From: Chloroflexi bacterium HGW-Chloroflexi-10
Lineage (GTDB): Bacteria; Chloroflexota; Anaerolineae; Anaerolineales; Anaerolineaceae
Assembly: GCA_002840755.1 (NCBI GenBank)
Contig: PHBZ01000001.1
Span: 248,001-312,000 of the forward strand
Reading direction: 5' to 3'
DNA: 64,000 nucleotides
Part shown: positions 8,591 to 17,387 of the stretch, piece by piece
Layout: the number at the start of each line of letters is the position of its first letter
Numbering within the stretch: the first letter of the stretch is position 1
The notes under the pieces: model-generated
Told to the model about the DNA's origin: nothing
Database searches by the model: none
Seen by the model: only the letters and a program-made list of their open reading frames with translations
Program-made: the position numbers and the translations under genes

Positions 8591-8771
8591 AAGAAAACTT
8601 TTACCCACTTCAGCGCCTTTTGCTTCCAGGGCAAGCGGTGGGTAACGCCGGTGGATGTTTCGGATCGCAGACGTTCAATATTCGCCAGGTACCAGTGATA
8701 ATTGCGGATCATGGCATCCTTGTTGGAGTATTTGGGTTGGTAGCCCAGTACCCGCTGTGCCTTTTCCACGG
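8587..8771. repeat. Second copy of the 185-bp direct repeat (partner 5913-6097)
   Basis: The matching segment starts at the same four bases (TTAG) as the copy at 5913, and both are in the same orientation 2674 bases apart. The pair brackets the MCP remnant and the AT-rich GT39-like gene. Confidence 0.9.
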
Positions 8772-9630
8772 ATACAAATGAATCCTTGGAAGCAGTCTCA
8801 TAAATCCACGGGTAGAGCGGCGAAAGTTTTAACACTTCCAGAATGCGCAGCGCCAGGATGACCGGGCCAGCCGGGAAGGGGATGATCTTCTTGCCAAAGC
8901 CGGCTTCATCCAGCACAGCCTGGTAGTCTTCTTTCATGGTGGTGAACTCAGTGGCAGCCACATTGAACGTATCGTTAATCGCGCCTTCATCCAGAGTCAG
9001 GCAGGCATAAATGGCGTCGCACAGGTCTTCTACAGCCAGCAGCTGGTAGCGGTTATTGCCGCTGCCAATATTGGGGAAGTTCTTCCCCTCACTGGCCCAT
9101 TCGTAAAAGATGGCAAACACACCCAGGCGTTCGGGGCCGACAAACGATTTGGGACGGATCACCGGTACGCACAGTCCCTTTTCGCGGAATTCTGTACACA
9201 CCGATTCAGCTTCCACTTTGGCTTCACCGTACGGGCCTACACCGATCATCGGGTCGGTTTCAAACAAGGGGTGATGGTCGGGCACGCCATAGACGGCCGT
9301 GGAGGAAATATGCACCACACGCTTCACGCCCATCGCCTGGGCGGTCTGCAAAACCAGGCGGGTGCCAATTACATCGGTTGAATAAATTTCTTCCGGTGTA
9401 TATAAAGGCAAAGCCGCCGCCGTGTGAACCACCAAATCCGCACCCTGCATACTGCGGCGCAAATCCGCTTCATTGCGGATATCTCCCTGGTAAAACTCAA
9501 TCCGGTCGCGTTCCGGATAGGTAAAATCTACCAGATCAATCCCGCTGATATCGGTATACCCTTTTTCCAGTAAATATCGCACCAGATTAATACTTAAAAA
9601 GCCGCTGATTCCGGTTATGTAAATTTTCAT
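8587..9630 (-). CDS. Extended SDR: NAD-dependent sugar-nucleotide epimerase/dehydratase
   Basis: 347 residues from ATG 9630; the longer open frame to 9999 runs antisense through the Nudix gene and is not credible. The NAD-binding loop reads TGISGFLS (6-13), so the third Gly of GxxGxxG is Ser. STAVYG carries the active-site Ser/Thr region, and Tyr134-x-x-x-Lys138 (YGEAK) is the catalytic pair. Members act on UDP- or GDP-sugars, and sometimes on sterol or flavonoid substrates. A minus-strand TATAAT (complement of 9661-9666) precedes it, and GAAAGG is the likely ribosome binding site. Its 3' end is duplicated at 5913-6097. It could feed surface glycan synthesis, but no glycan cluster is present. 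Confidence 0.86.
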   Translation of the reverse strand: MKIYITGISGFLSINLVRYLLEKGYTDISGIDLVDFTYPERDRIEFYQGDIRNEADLRRSMQGADLVVHTAAALPLYTPEEIYSTDVIGTRLVLQTAQAMGVKRVVHISSTAVYGVPDHHPLFETDPMIGVGPYGEAKVEAESVCTEFREKGLCVPVIRPKSFVGPERLGVFAIFYEWASEGKNFPNIGSGNNRYQLLAVEDLCDAIYACLTLDEGAINDTFNVAATEFTTMKEDYQAVLDEAGFGKKIIPFPAGPVILALRILEVLKLSPLYPWIYETASKDSFVSVEKAQRVLGYQPKYSNKDAMIRNYHWYLANIERLRSETSTGVTHRLPWKQKALKWVKVFF

Positions 9631-9765
9631 ACACACCTGCCTTTCATTTTCATGGTTTTGATTATACCCAACTTGGTGAAAAGTGGCACAGATCAGGCGC
9701 TTTTCAAAATTGTCGGTTCGGAGGTAGAATAAATTCAGCATTCCGAAAACCAATGGGAGGTCCGC

Positions 9766-10377
9766 ATGAATGATCTGTTCACCCTGCTCGACGAAATCCA
9801 GACGATTGCCCGTAACGGGCTGCTGTTTGCCGACAACCTCTACGACCGCGAACGCTACGAGAAGCTCATGTCCGCTGCCGAACGCGAATACAGTCAGGCT
9901 CTTGAACTGCCGTTGGACGGCATGCGCGAACGCTTCCAAAAAGAACTGGGCTACATCACCCCCAAGCTGGGTGCGGATGCGGCTATCTTTAATGAACACA
10001 ACGAAATCTTATTGCAGGATCGCGCCGATGGCAGCGGCTGGTGCCTGCCCTGCGGCTGGGTGGAACCCAACGAGAAACCCGCCCAGGCCGCCATTCGCGA
10101 AACACGGGAGGAAACCGGTCTGGAAGTAGAGGTAGTGCGTTTCGTTGGTATCTTCAGTCGCCATGCCAACAGCGGTTACGGACCGCACAGCATGATCGCC
10201 ATCGTCCATCTCTGTGAGGTGATTGGCGGCGAAATGTGCCTCTCGCATGAAGGACTCGGACTGCGTTACTGGCCAATGGATGCCGTCCAGCGCTGGCATG
10301 CCAACCACCAGCGCCTTGCCCAGGCCGCGCTGGACTGCCGCCTGGCAGGCGACTCCTGGCAGGCCGTCTCGGATTAA
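9766..10377 (+). CDS. Nudix hydrolase with N-terminal NUDIX_N domain
   Basis: 203 residues. The N-terminal ~60 residues are helical and resemble the NUDIX_N domain of YjhB/ADP-ribose-type hydrolases. Residues 97-119 form an exact Nudix box (G-x5-E-x7-REUxEExGU: GWVEPNE...RETREETGL), so Mg-dependent cleavage of a nucleoside diphosphate linked to another moiety is expected. The substrate may be ADP-ribose, a nucleotide sugar or an oxidised nucleotide. RBS GGGAGG (9755-9760) sits 5 bases before ATG. It is transcribed divergently from the sugar-nucleotide epimerase, with a plausible TTTCAA-17-TAGAAT promoter at 9702-9730. Confidence 0.92.
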   Translation: MNDLFTLLDEIQTIARNGLLFADNLYDRERYEKLMSAAEREYSQALELPLDGMRERFQKELGYITPKLGADAAIFNEHNEILLQDRADGSGWCLPCGWVEPNEKPAQAAIRETREETGLEVEVVRFVGIFSRHANSGYGPHSMIAIVHLCEVIGGEMCLSHEGLGLRYWPMDAVQRWHANHQRLAQAALDCRLAGDSWQAVSD

Positions 10378-10564
10378 ACAATGGGAACCAAACCAAAATC
10401 GATTCCGTCTGAAGTCTATCAAAATAATTTCAAAGCCAATGCCTTAAGCAATTGATAGGAATTGTTTACCGTAATCCTCTCTGCCTGGTTTTTGCACATT
10501 TGTCAGAATAAATAGGTTGATTCCAAATCCTTGCATAGCGTAAACGAATTGGAGGGAACAATTC

Positions 10565-13500
10565 ATGAAAAGATCTTTTCAGCCGCTTTGTCAAAAGGTA
10601 ACCCTGTGGATAGGCTTCTTGGGATTTTCATTGATTCTGACGGCATGTTTAGCACAGAAAAATCCGCAAACAGTTTCTCCGGAAATTAAGTTCACGGCGG
10701 AACAGACGAAGCCAGTTATCACACAGCAGATTCCACTCGCGCCTGCTACTTCCGAACCAACTACAGTCCCATTAGATCGTTTAATGGCTTCCTTTGGACG
10801 GCATTGGTCGGCGCGGCTGGCTGTATCCAGTGATGGAAAGAACCTGGCAATAGCATTTGGAAATGAACTATGTCTCTATACTCTACCCAATCTTCAACGG
10901 ACCTGGTGTACCGTGGTCGACCGGACAGCTTCCGGCTATTTATGGGCGCTTGCGTATCAACCGCAGGCACAAATGCTGGCAATGGGTCTGGCAAACGGTC
11001 GGATCGTGTTGGTAGAATCCGGAACCGGTACTGTGCAGCGTGTTATTCAGGCTTCAGTGGACAACATCCGTTCATTGGCATGGTCGCCTGATGGTGAACT
11101 GTTAGCGTCTGGCTCTGATGCGGAAGAAGTGAAAATTTGGAATACCCGCAGCGGGGAGGGCTGCAACCCTGTATTTGATGGTCTGGTGACAAGACTTGAT
11201 GGGAAGACACTCGTAAGGCTGGGTGAGTGGGATGCCGGGAATCCGGTTCATGCGTTAGTTCTGAGTCCGGATGAAGCTGAGGTGGCGGTCAGGCCCGCGA
11301 ACGGTGCATTGCAGCTGCTCTCCGCCGATTTAAGTAAGCTTAAGGACCAGACAAACAATGCCTGGAGTGAAAGTGGTTTAGCGTGGCTGCCCAGCGATGA
11401 ATTGTTTTTTCTGAGCCGGATAAGAGTGGAAGAATTAGGGGTGGATTTATCCCGCTTCCCGGCAAATATGGCACCGGACCATCTGATCCGTTGGAATCCT
11501 GCCTCCGATCACCGCGATGAGATAATCCTTCCAGGTGAAGAATCGGTTTTTGGGCCAATCTGGACGTTGGATGGAAGCATTATTTCAGCGGGAACACCAT
11601 CCGGAAATATCTTGCTCTGGAATATACCATCTGGTTCTCTGTTTACACAATTAATCGGAAATAGCGGTTTCAGCCCGGGGGCGTGGTCTCCGGAAGGCAG
11701 GCAGTTTGCCCGTCTTGGAGAGACTGACAACATCATGCTCCTCAATGCCGCCACCTGGGAAGTGGAGCAGGCGATGGAAGCCAGCACTCGCCCTCCACAG
11801 CGTTTACTGTGGTCTCCTGACGGAAAGTGGCTGGCAGGAGCCGAATGGGAAAATGTTACCGTTTGGAATGTAGAAAACGGGGAAATCATATTCCGGAAAC
11901 CTACACTTTCATCCAGTGCGGTGGACTTCTCACCGGATGGCAGCCGGTTGGTAGTGGCAGCTGGTGACGAAGGCTCCCTGATGCAAATATGGGAAGTACA
12001 CGCCGGCCAGCTTGTGCAAGTGATGCAGACTTCAGGATGGATCACCAGCCTGGATTGGAATGCAAGTTCAAATGGCGAGCATATTGCAGTTGCCCAGGGA
12101 GGATGGGCAGAAGTTTGGGATGTTGAAACAGGGGAAAAGCTCTTGCAGATTTCGTCCAGTGATGCCGGACACAGTTGGGGTATTGATCAGGCAGCTCTCA
12201 GCCCAGATGGTACCATACTGGCAACGGCAGCAGCCGAGATCATTTTGTGGGACATAGCCAGTGGAGAAAAGCTGGAACGGCTGGAAGGACATACCGAGGC
12301 GGTGACCGGCCTTAGTTTCAGCTCAAACGGAAAACATCTGGCATCTGCCTCACGCGAGGGTGTCGTCATGGTTTGGGATATTGAATCAAATACAACTTTG
12401 CCCACCCAAACTGCAAACAGGGCCGCCACCATCACCCCGCTGCCTACCAGAACCACCCCTACCGTTTACCCACCCTACGAAGCGCCGTCCGATTGGCCGG
12501 TGTTCCGCAGCGAGAGTTTCGGCATCCAATTTAGCTACCCACCCAACTGGCAGGTTATCTCAGATACCGAAATCCGCGGTGAGGATGGGAGTGTGATTCT
12601 CAGCAGTCTTACTCAGGATCAGTCCAACCTGTACACCTGGTGTCAGACAGAGGTCAATGCGGGCATCCCGTCGCGCTACAGCAATGTTTCACATCTCAAC
12701 ACCATATGGACGGAAAACCATTTTTCAGGCTGCGCCATTACTCTGCCAGACGCCTCGCCATCCACCCGTGGCACCGTCTTTGTCTGGTACCCCAATGATT
12801 ACATTGGCAGAAATATCCTGGAAGTACAAATTTCGACAGCTTTTCAGAATGTAATTCTGGGCAGTCTGAGTCTTCTTGAAGAGAAACCATTAGAGACTCT
12901 TTCAGTCGATTGCACGCCAAAACCCAGTGAGCCGCAGCATATACAGTTCTCCGGGCTGGACATCACCATCTATACTATTCCCTCTTTTAGCTGCAGTAGT
13001 GATGCAGACGCCGACGCCGAAGCCATTGCCAGCCTGCTGCCTAATGAAGCACGGCAGCAAGCCAGCAAACTGCGTCTACTTTCTGCACAACAGTTAAAGA
13101 TGATCAACCAGCAGTTGGCGCCGTTTCAGATTCGCCTGGAAAACAACCAGATCTACCGGCAGGGCGAGAAACTGATCGAGAGCGGCTTCACCTGGGCTGG
13201 CCTTCCGGTGATCAACCAATCCGGCAATGAATTCTATATGCCTTTAATGGATAATTCGCTTGCCAACACATCCTACCTGATCAGTAAAGACAGGGTCGAA
13301 GAACTTAAATTTGATCCCTTTTTCTCCAGCCTGGGCTATGTTCCCCGGCATGCCTTCCTGGGTGATGACCTGCTGACCGTTGAATTTGAACCCGTTCAGC
13401 ATTCCATGTTTGTTAGTCCCAGCAGTGTCTCCGTCAAACGTAATGGAAAAACCATTTTCACCTATACAACATTTCCCATCACACCGGCAGCCAACCCGGT

Positions 13501-13855
13501 GCGTGGGTTTCATGTCTGGAACGGACACTGGATTCTGGAACTGCCGGATCTGATTCTTCAGGATGGTGTCGCGATCCATGAAGCGCTGGATGCCTCGGCG
13601 GCTTACACATGGAAGCTCATCGACGACAAACCATTCTTTTTCTACCGCCAGGCGAACCAGGTTCATATCTCGTACGACGGACAAACCCTACCGCTCAGTT
13701 TTACGCACATCTACCATGAACCGGCATGCTGCTCCGGTGGATTGATGAACATGACCCTCGGCTACAACGGCCTGGGGTTTTATGCCAAACAGGATGGGCA
13801 AATAATCTATGTTGTCATTCAGCCGGAAAACGGAACTGCACTTGCTGGGCATTAA
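10565..13855 (+). CDS. Large WD40-repeat lipoprotein
   Basis: 1096 residues. An N-terminal signal peptide ends in the lipobox LTAC (Cys at about residue 28), so the protein is lipid-anchored outside the membrane. Residues ~70-610 form WD40 blades (recurring WSPDGKWLA, SFSSNGKHLASAS, VMVWDIES). A Pro/Thr linker (ITPLPTRTTPTVYPP) follows, and then a ~440-residue C-terminal part that begins with an FGIQFSYPPNWQV motif like PsbP-type or lipoprotein carbohydrate-proximal domains and is otherwise unrecognised. GGAGGG lies a few bases upstream of the ATG. It is probably a cell-surface scaffold or ligand-binding propeller. No enzymatic motif is seen. Confidence 0.8.
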   Translation: MKRSFQPLCQKVTLWIGFLGFSLILTACLAQKNPQTVSPEIKFTAEQTKPVITQQIPLAPATSEPTTVPLDRLMASFGRHWSARLAVSSDGKNLAIAFGNELCLYTLPNLQRTWCTVVDRTASGYLWALAYQPQAQMLAMGLANGRIVLVESGTGTVQRVIQASVDNIRSLAWSPDGELLASGSDAEEVKIWNTRSGEGCNPVFDGLVTRLDGKTLVRLGEWDAGNPVHALVLSPDEAEVAVRPANGALQLLSADLSKLKDQTNNAWSESGLAWLPSDELFFLSRIRVEELGVDLSRFPANMAPDHLIRWNPASDHRDEIILPGEESVFGPIWTLDGSIISAGTPSGNILLWNIPSGSLFTQLIGNSGFSPGAWSPEGRQFARLGETDNIMLLNAATWEVEQAMEASTRPPQRLLWSPDGKWLAGAEWENVTVWNVENGEIIFRKPTLSSSAVDFSPDGSRLVVAAGDEGSLMQIWEVHAGQLVQVMQTSGWITSLDWNASSNGEHIAVAQGGWAEVWDVETGEKLLQISSSDAGHSWGIDQAALSPDGTILATAAAEIILWDIASGEKLERLEGHTEAVTGLSFSSNGKHLASASREGVVMVWDIESNTTLPTQTANRAATITPLPTRTTPTVYPPYEAPSDWPVFRSESFGIQFSYPPNWQVISDTEIRGEDGSVILSSLTQDQSNLYTWCQTEVNAGIPSRYSNVSHLNTIWTENHFSGCAITLPDASPSTRGTVFVWYPNDYIGRNILEVQISTAFQNVILGSLSLLEEKPLETLSVDCTPKPSEPQHIQFSGLDITIYTIPSFSCSSDADADAEAIASLLPNEARQQASKLRLLSAQQLKMINQQLAPFQIRLENNQIYRQGEKLIESGFTWAGLPVINQSGNEFYMPLMDNSLANTSYLISKDRVEELKFDPFFSSLGYVPRHAFLGDDLLTVEFEPVQHSMFVSPSSVSVKRNGKTIFTYTTFPITPAANPVRGFHVWNGHWILELPDLILQDGVAIHEALDASAAYTWKLIDDKPFFFYRQANQVHISYDGQTLPLSFTHIYHEPACCSGGLMNMTLGYNGLGFYAKQDGQIIYVVIQPENGTALAGH

Positions 13856-13937
13856 TCGCTAAACCAAAATGACTGATATTTCTGAAGTAGCGTTAGCGAC
13901 GACGGGATCTCTACCGCAATAAATCAGATAGCATGCT

Positions 13938-14912
13938 TTACTGACTGGCCGGCAAATGAATAGCAAAGCGGCAGCGCAGATCGCCTTTCAGCACCGATTC
14001 AAGCACATCTACCTCAATCTTCTGATCGAAGATCAACTCCCAGCGCTTTTTATGAAAACCGGCGCTGCAATTGCAGAAACTTGCCGGCACTTCGGCATTG
14101 TGTAACCGAATCGCTTCGCGTGCCCACGGGCAGTGGCAATAATAATAGCGCTTGAGCGTCTCATCCTGCTCGTTGATATATTTGTGTGTCATAAAGGGGA
14201 TTTTTACTTCATAATAAATATTTCCCTTGCGTTCCCCGCGGGTTATTTCGGGATGCTCTCGCAAATAGTCCATCACTTCTTGGGTGATCGGTTGGGCAAA
14301 AAACGGTTTACCGGACTCCTTTAAGTCTTCCAACTGCGTTAGAAAAGCCTCGCTCTGCTGATCCAGAAAGGCATCCAGGTCACCGGCGGCTGCATACTGT
14401 TCCTTAATATTGCCATGCATCGAATCCGGCAAGGTGCGCAGGCTGTCTTTGATCAAATCCTTGCAGCCAGCTTCGTCAAACTTCTCCGCCAGACGCTTCA
14501 TTACCGCTTCCATATAACGTGGCTTCTCACCGGTCGGGGTGCCCAGTGGCGGTACACCCCGGTCTGCGAAGACATATGCCTGCATCTCGGCGCCGTACAG
14601 ATCGCCCAGCTTATGATGCAGGTTGGTCAACACCTCTTCCCCATCCAGCATCTCAAGGAAACCCACATAGGTAACATCGTCTTTGGTATAAAAACCATAG
14701 CGCAGCAGTGCCAGATAATTATCATAATGATTATCCCCACTGGAAACCAGCTGCTCGGAGAACACCCAGGTATCTTCAGTGGTTAATGCACGTCCCTGCA
14801 AATAGATATTCAGGAACTGCTCATAGCGTTCCACGATGGTCACCGCTGCCGCAATACCGGCTTCATCCATATTACGGGTCCTCAAATACGCCGCAAACCC
14901 TTCTTGATCCAT
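13938..14912 (-). CDS. Conserved hypothetical protein with C-terminal Cys motifs
   Basis: 324 residues, soluble, no signal peptide. I do not recognise the family with certainty. The C-terminal part contains a Cys/His cluster, YYYCHCPWAREAIR then FCNCSAGFHKKRWE, spaced like a metal-binding or thiol-based active site, after an otherwise helical N-terminal region. GGGAGGGA is the ribosome binding site, directly ahead of the ATG at 14912. The ASCH gene lies downstream of it only on the opposite side (14931), reading in the same direction towards it with 18 bases between, so ASCH and this gene form a minus-strand operon. Confidence 0.7.
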   Translation of the reverse strand: MDQEGFAAYLRTRNMDEAGIAAAVTIVERYEQFLNIYLQGRALTTEDTWVFSEQLVSSGDNHYDNYLALLRYGFYTKDDVTYVGFLEMLDGEEVLTNLHHKLGDLYGAEMQAYVFADRGVPPLGTPTGEKPRYMEAVMKRLAEKFDEAGCKDLIKDSLRTLPDSMHGNIKEQYAAAGDLDAFLDQQSEAFLTQLEDLKESGKPFFAQPITQEVMDYLREHPEITRGERKGNIYYEVKIPFMTHKYINEQDETLKRYYYCHCPWAREAIRLHNAEVPASFCNCSAGFHKKRWELIFDQKIEVDVLESVLKGDLRCRFAIHLPASQ

Positions 14913-14930
14913 AGGTCCCTCCCAAAAAAA

Positions 14931-15299
14931 TTATGCTAAAACTTTAACCCGTTCAAAATAATAAGCCGCAAACTCAAAATCATCGGCTGGATTCTCAAAA
15001 AAGCCCAAATGATCCTCACGGAATTCATCGGCGTTGTCGTTGGTTTCCCCGCGCCACAAACGCTCGGGGATCGCATCCCAGCGGCATAGTTCCATTGCCA
15101 ATACGCGGATCACCACCCGCGGCTGCTTCTGGCTGTCATACACTGTGTAGTGCCAACCCACCACCAGCGGGCTGTCGTATTCTTCTTCTTCCAGCAGACT
15201 TTCCAGCGTGGAAACGGATGCTGTCTTACGCCCTTCAATAATCTGCTCCACCAAATTGTCGGAAACAAAGGTCATGCGGTGTTCAATGGTTGGTTCCAT
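14931..15299 (-). CDS. ASCH domain protein
   Basis: 122 residues from ATG 15299 (RBS AAAGGA). The ASCH fold signature is visible: an N-terminal basic GRKTAS segment, a VVIRVLAMELCRWDAIPE strand-helix, then GETNDNADEFREDHLGFF. ASCH domains are PUA-like and bind RNA or modified nucleosides, and some bacterial members act as amidohydrolases on N4-acetylcytidine. Which applies is unknown. It begins the minus-strand pair with the Cys-motif protein downstream. Its upstream region (15328-15393) is similar to the region upstream of the serine hydrolase gene. Confidence 0.82.
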   Translation of the reverse strand: MEPTIEHRMTFVSDNLVEQIIEGRKTASVSTLESLLEEEEYDSPLVVGWHYTVYDSQKQPRVVIRVLAMELCRWDAIPERLWRGETNDNADEFREDHLGFFENPADDFEFAAYYFERVKVLA

Positions 15300-15327
15300 G
15301 GGGGTCCTTTTTGAGAAAATGATTACC

Positions 15328-15393
15328 TCCAGCATAGCCTATTCCGCATTGTTTGTGAATTACCCGGTTGACCAATTCCCGCTTGGCCGGATA
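15328..15393 (-). repeat. 66-bp imperfect repeat, upstream of the ASCH gene
   Basis: This block aligns without gaps to 17281-17346; the most conserved stretch is CCCGGTTGAC and the ends CCGGATA and CTCCAGC. Read on the minus strand it contains TTCACA-17-TATGCT, a plausible promoter for the ASCH operon. The partner block holds the same position before the serine hydrolase gene. Confidence 0.65.
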
Positions 15394-15403
15394 GGTAGAT
15401 ATT

Positions 15404-17224
15404 TTATGGACATAGCGGTTTAATTTTATCCGTTTCCCTCAGGGCTGCATCCCAGATAAACTCCTGATTATCGCTAAAATAGTAATAAGTGATACCGTTG
15501 GGAAACAAGGCCACAACATTGCCACTGACACCCTGCATCTCTATGGTCCAGATCTCACAGGCAAAAGCGCCAGACTTGGGATAACGGTTGGCCCAAAAAG
15601 CGTTGTTGTACATACTCTGAGAATTGATTTTTACCCCTCGGTCCTTTGGGTCCTGCTGGAGCGCAGCCGCAAGTAATCCGGAATGCAGGATTTGTTCGTC
15701 ATTAATTCTCCCGCCGTCGACAATCAGGAAGGTAGCTAATTTGGCAATGTCATCCGGAATCCACCATTGGCCGTACCCTCCTTCGGCCTGACCTTGCCAA
15801 TCGTTATCAGCGGTACGCAAGGTGGAGAATGCGCCTGGGCCAAGCCCAAGCGGACGGTATACCTCATCCACGACAAACTGGTAGATATCGGCGTCCGTTC
15901 CCTCGCGGGTTTGCAGGTAGTTATGCATAGCGCGAGTCAGGATAAATGTATCGCTGGTGCGGTAGACCCAGCGGGTGCCGGGCTCAGCGGCATGCGGGAC
16001 GTCAAATGCCGCCTGGATACGTTCCGCATAGGGCTGCGCGCCAAAAAATACACCCATCTTTTCACTATTGTCATCGGCCATGAATCCCGGAGAGACGTAA
16101 TTTCCGGTTGACATATCCAGTGCATGATTAAAAGTTACCGTTTCCCAATCGCCTGGACTGGTGACGTACTCAGGGACATAATCCTTGATGAGCAAGTCTG
16201 CCACCTCCACACCGTATTTTTGTGCAAGGAGCATCAACGCAACACTGGTGAAGGCAGATTTGGCGGTTGAGTAAGAGGTGGCTCGCATCGATTCGCAATA
16301 GGGATACAAGCCGAAACGCGTCTGGCAGCCGCCCAAGTAGTTTACGCCATTTACTACAACCCCGTACCAGGTCATGTGTTCGGGAGTCACACCGCGCCCA
16401 AAGGCCGAAATATCCACGCCGGGATAATCCTCAGCCAGCGCTGCGATGGGCTTAACCGGCAAGCGTGCAGCCAATTCGGCAGCGAAATCCTCCCGAATTT
16501 GCTGCACTCCGGCCACTTTTCCGGGATGATAGACAGCATCCAACTGCCCCCATAGGTTAGCGCGCGTATAACTGGTGGTCTCTTGTGTAACCTGATACCA
16601 TATCTTTGAAACCTGCTGGTCATTAAACAGGAAGGTCAGCGTGCCATTGAAGGCAGCGTTACTTCCTTTGACAGTCAGTGCAAATGGCAGCGAGGCGCGT
16701 GAGTAGCCACCATCCCCGGCTTCCTGCCAGACACGACCCGGCTCGAGGATGTAATTCCACTGTGGGTGATCGGCAATTATCAGCCCGCGCTCCACAGGAA
16801 TCAGGTAGCCATCACTTTGTACGAATTCAAAGTCAAATTCTGGCAGCCAGGAAAATTCCGGCTCTAATTCTCCGCGCAGAATTTTGATATTCCCGTTCTT
16901 TTCTTCGCCAAGCAGTTCCAGACGGCCCTCAAAGGTGTGCGAGGTGACAGCAGCACCACCAGGCATCGTCAAGGCTGATTCATCCAGGGGTCCATCGGAC
17001 ACGAAGCCATTCATCAACATTTCGGCAGTCAATAATGTGCGCGTAGACTCAGTTGATGAAGAAGTAGTAGGCGGTAAGGTAGGAATAGGCTGGGTATGTT
17101 GCGTGGTAGGTAAAGGCGCTTGCGTGTTGGCAGTTGGAAAGGTTGAAACAGAATTTCCTGGCAGGCAACCAGATATAACCATTGTCAGCAGAAAAAAAAT
17201 GATAATCGCGTTTTTGATTTTCAT
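15404..17224 (-). CDS. Beta-lactamase-fold serine hydrolase lipoprotein (family S12)
   Basis: 606 residues from ATG 17224 (GGAGGG 6 bases upstream). The signal peptide ends in lipobox ISGC, giving an extracytoplasmic lipid anchor. A Thr/Ser-rich linker and a ~200-residue N-terminal domain precede the catalytic domain, where Ser319-Thr-Ala-Lys322 (SxxK) and a YRTSDTF (YxS) motif match class C beta-lactamase/esterase-like hydrolases. No clear KTG/HTG triad motif stands out. Family members include D,D-peptidases, esterases and aminohydrolases; true beta-lactam resistance is unlikely from sequence alone. It is divergent from the carboxylesterase gene. Confidence 0.84.
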   Translation of the reverse strand: MKIKNAIIIFFLLTMVISGCLPGNSVSTFPTANTQAPLPTTQHTQPIPTLPPTTSSSTESTRTLLTAEMLMNGFVSDGPLDESALTMPGGAAVTSHTFEGRLELLGEEKNGNIKILRGELEPEFSWLPEFDFEFVQSDGYLIPVERGLIIADHPQWNYILEPGRVWQEAGDGGYSRASLPFALTVKGSNAAFNGTLTFLFNDQQVSKIWYQVTQETTSYTRANLWGQLDAVYHPGKVAGVQQIREDFAAELAARLPVKPIAALAEDYPGVDISAFGRGVTPEHMTWYGVVVNGVNYLGGCQTRFGLYPYCESMRATSYSTAKSAFTSVALMLLAQKYGVEVADLLIKDYVPEYVTSPGDWETVTFNHALDMSTGNYVSPGFMADDNSEKMGVFFGAQPYAERIQAAFDVPHAAEPGTRWVYRTSDTFILTRAMHNYLQTREGTDADIYQFVVDEVYRPLGLGPGAFSTLRTADNDWQGQAEGGYGQWWIPDDIAKLATFLIVDGGRINDEQILHSGLLAAALQQDPKDRGVKINSQSMYNNAFWANRYPKSGAFACEIWTIEMQGVSGNVVALFPNGITYYYFSDNQEFIWDAALRETDKIKPLCP

Positions 17225-17280
17225 AACATCCCTCCAATTACTATATTTCACTCACTCCCAAAGAGAAAGCATATTTCTAC

Positions 17281-17346
17281 TCCAGCGTACCGGATTCCGT
17301 TTAATTTGAAAATTGCCCGGTTGACTAATTTCTCTATAGCCGGATA
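17281..17346 (-). repeat. 66-bp imperfect repeat, upstream of the serine hydrolase
   Basis: Partner of 15328-15393 with no length difference. Read on the minus strand, a TACGCT -10-like box aligns with TATGCT of the other copy. Read on the plus strand, TTGACT (17321-17326) could be the -35 of the divergent esterase gene. Confidence 0.65.
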
Positions 17347-17387
17347 AAGGGTATGATGTATATCATCTGCTTTCCACACGAGGTTTT

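Noticed and set aside
8587-9999. The long frame of the epimerase gene reaching back to 9999
   Set aside because: The extra ~120 residues run antisense through the Nudix gene and lack a ribosome binding site; ATG 9630 starts the conserved fold.
15404-17224. Antibiotic-resistance beta-lactamase
   Set aside because: The SxxK and YxS motifs fit family S12 generally, and the C-terminal KTG/HTG motif was not found, so a resistance claim is not supported.
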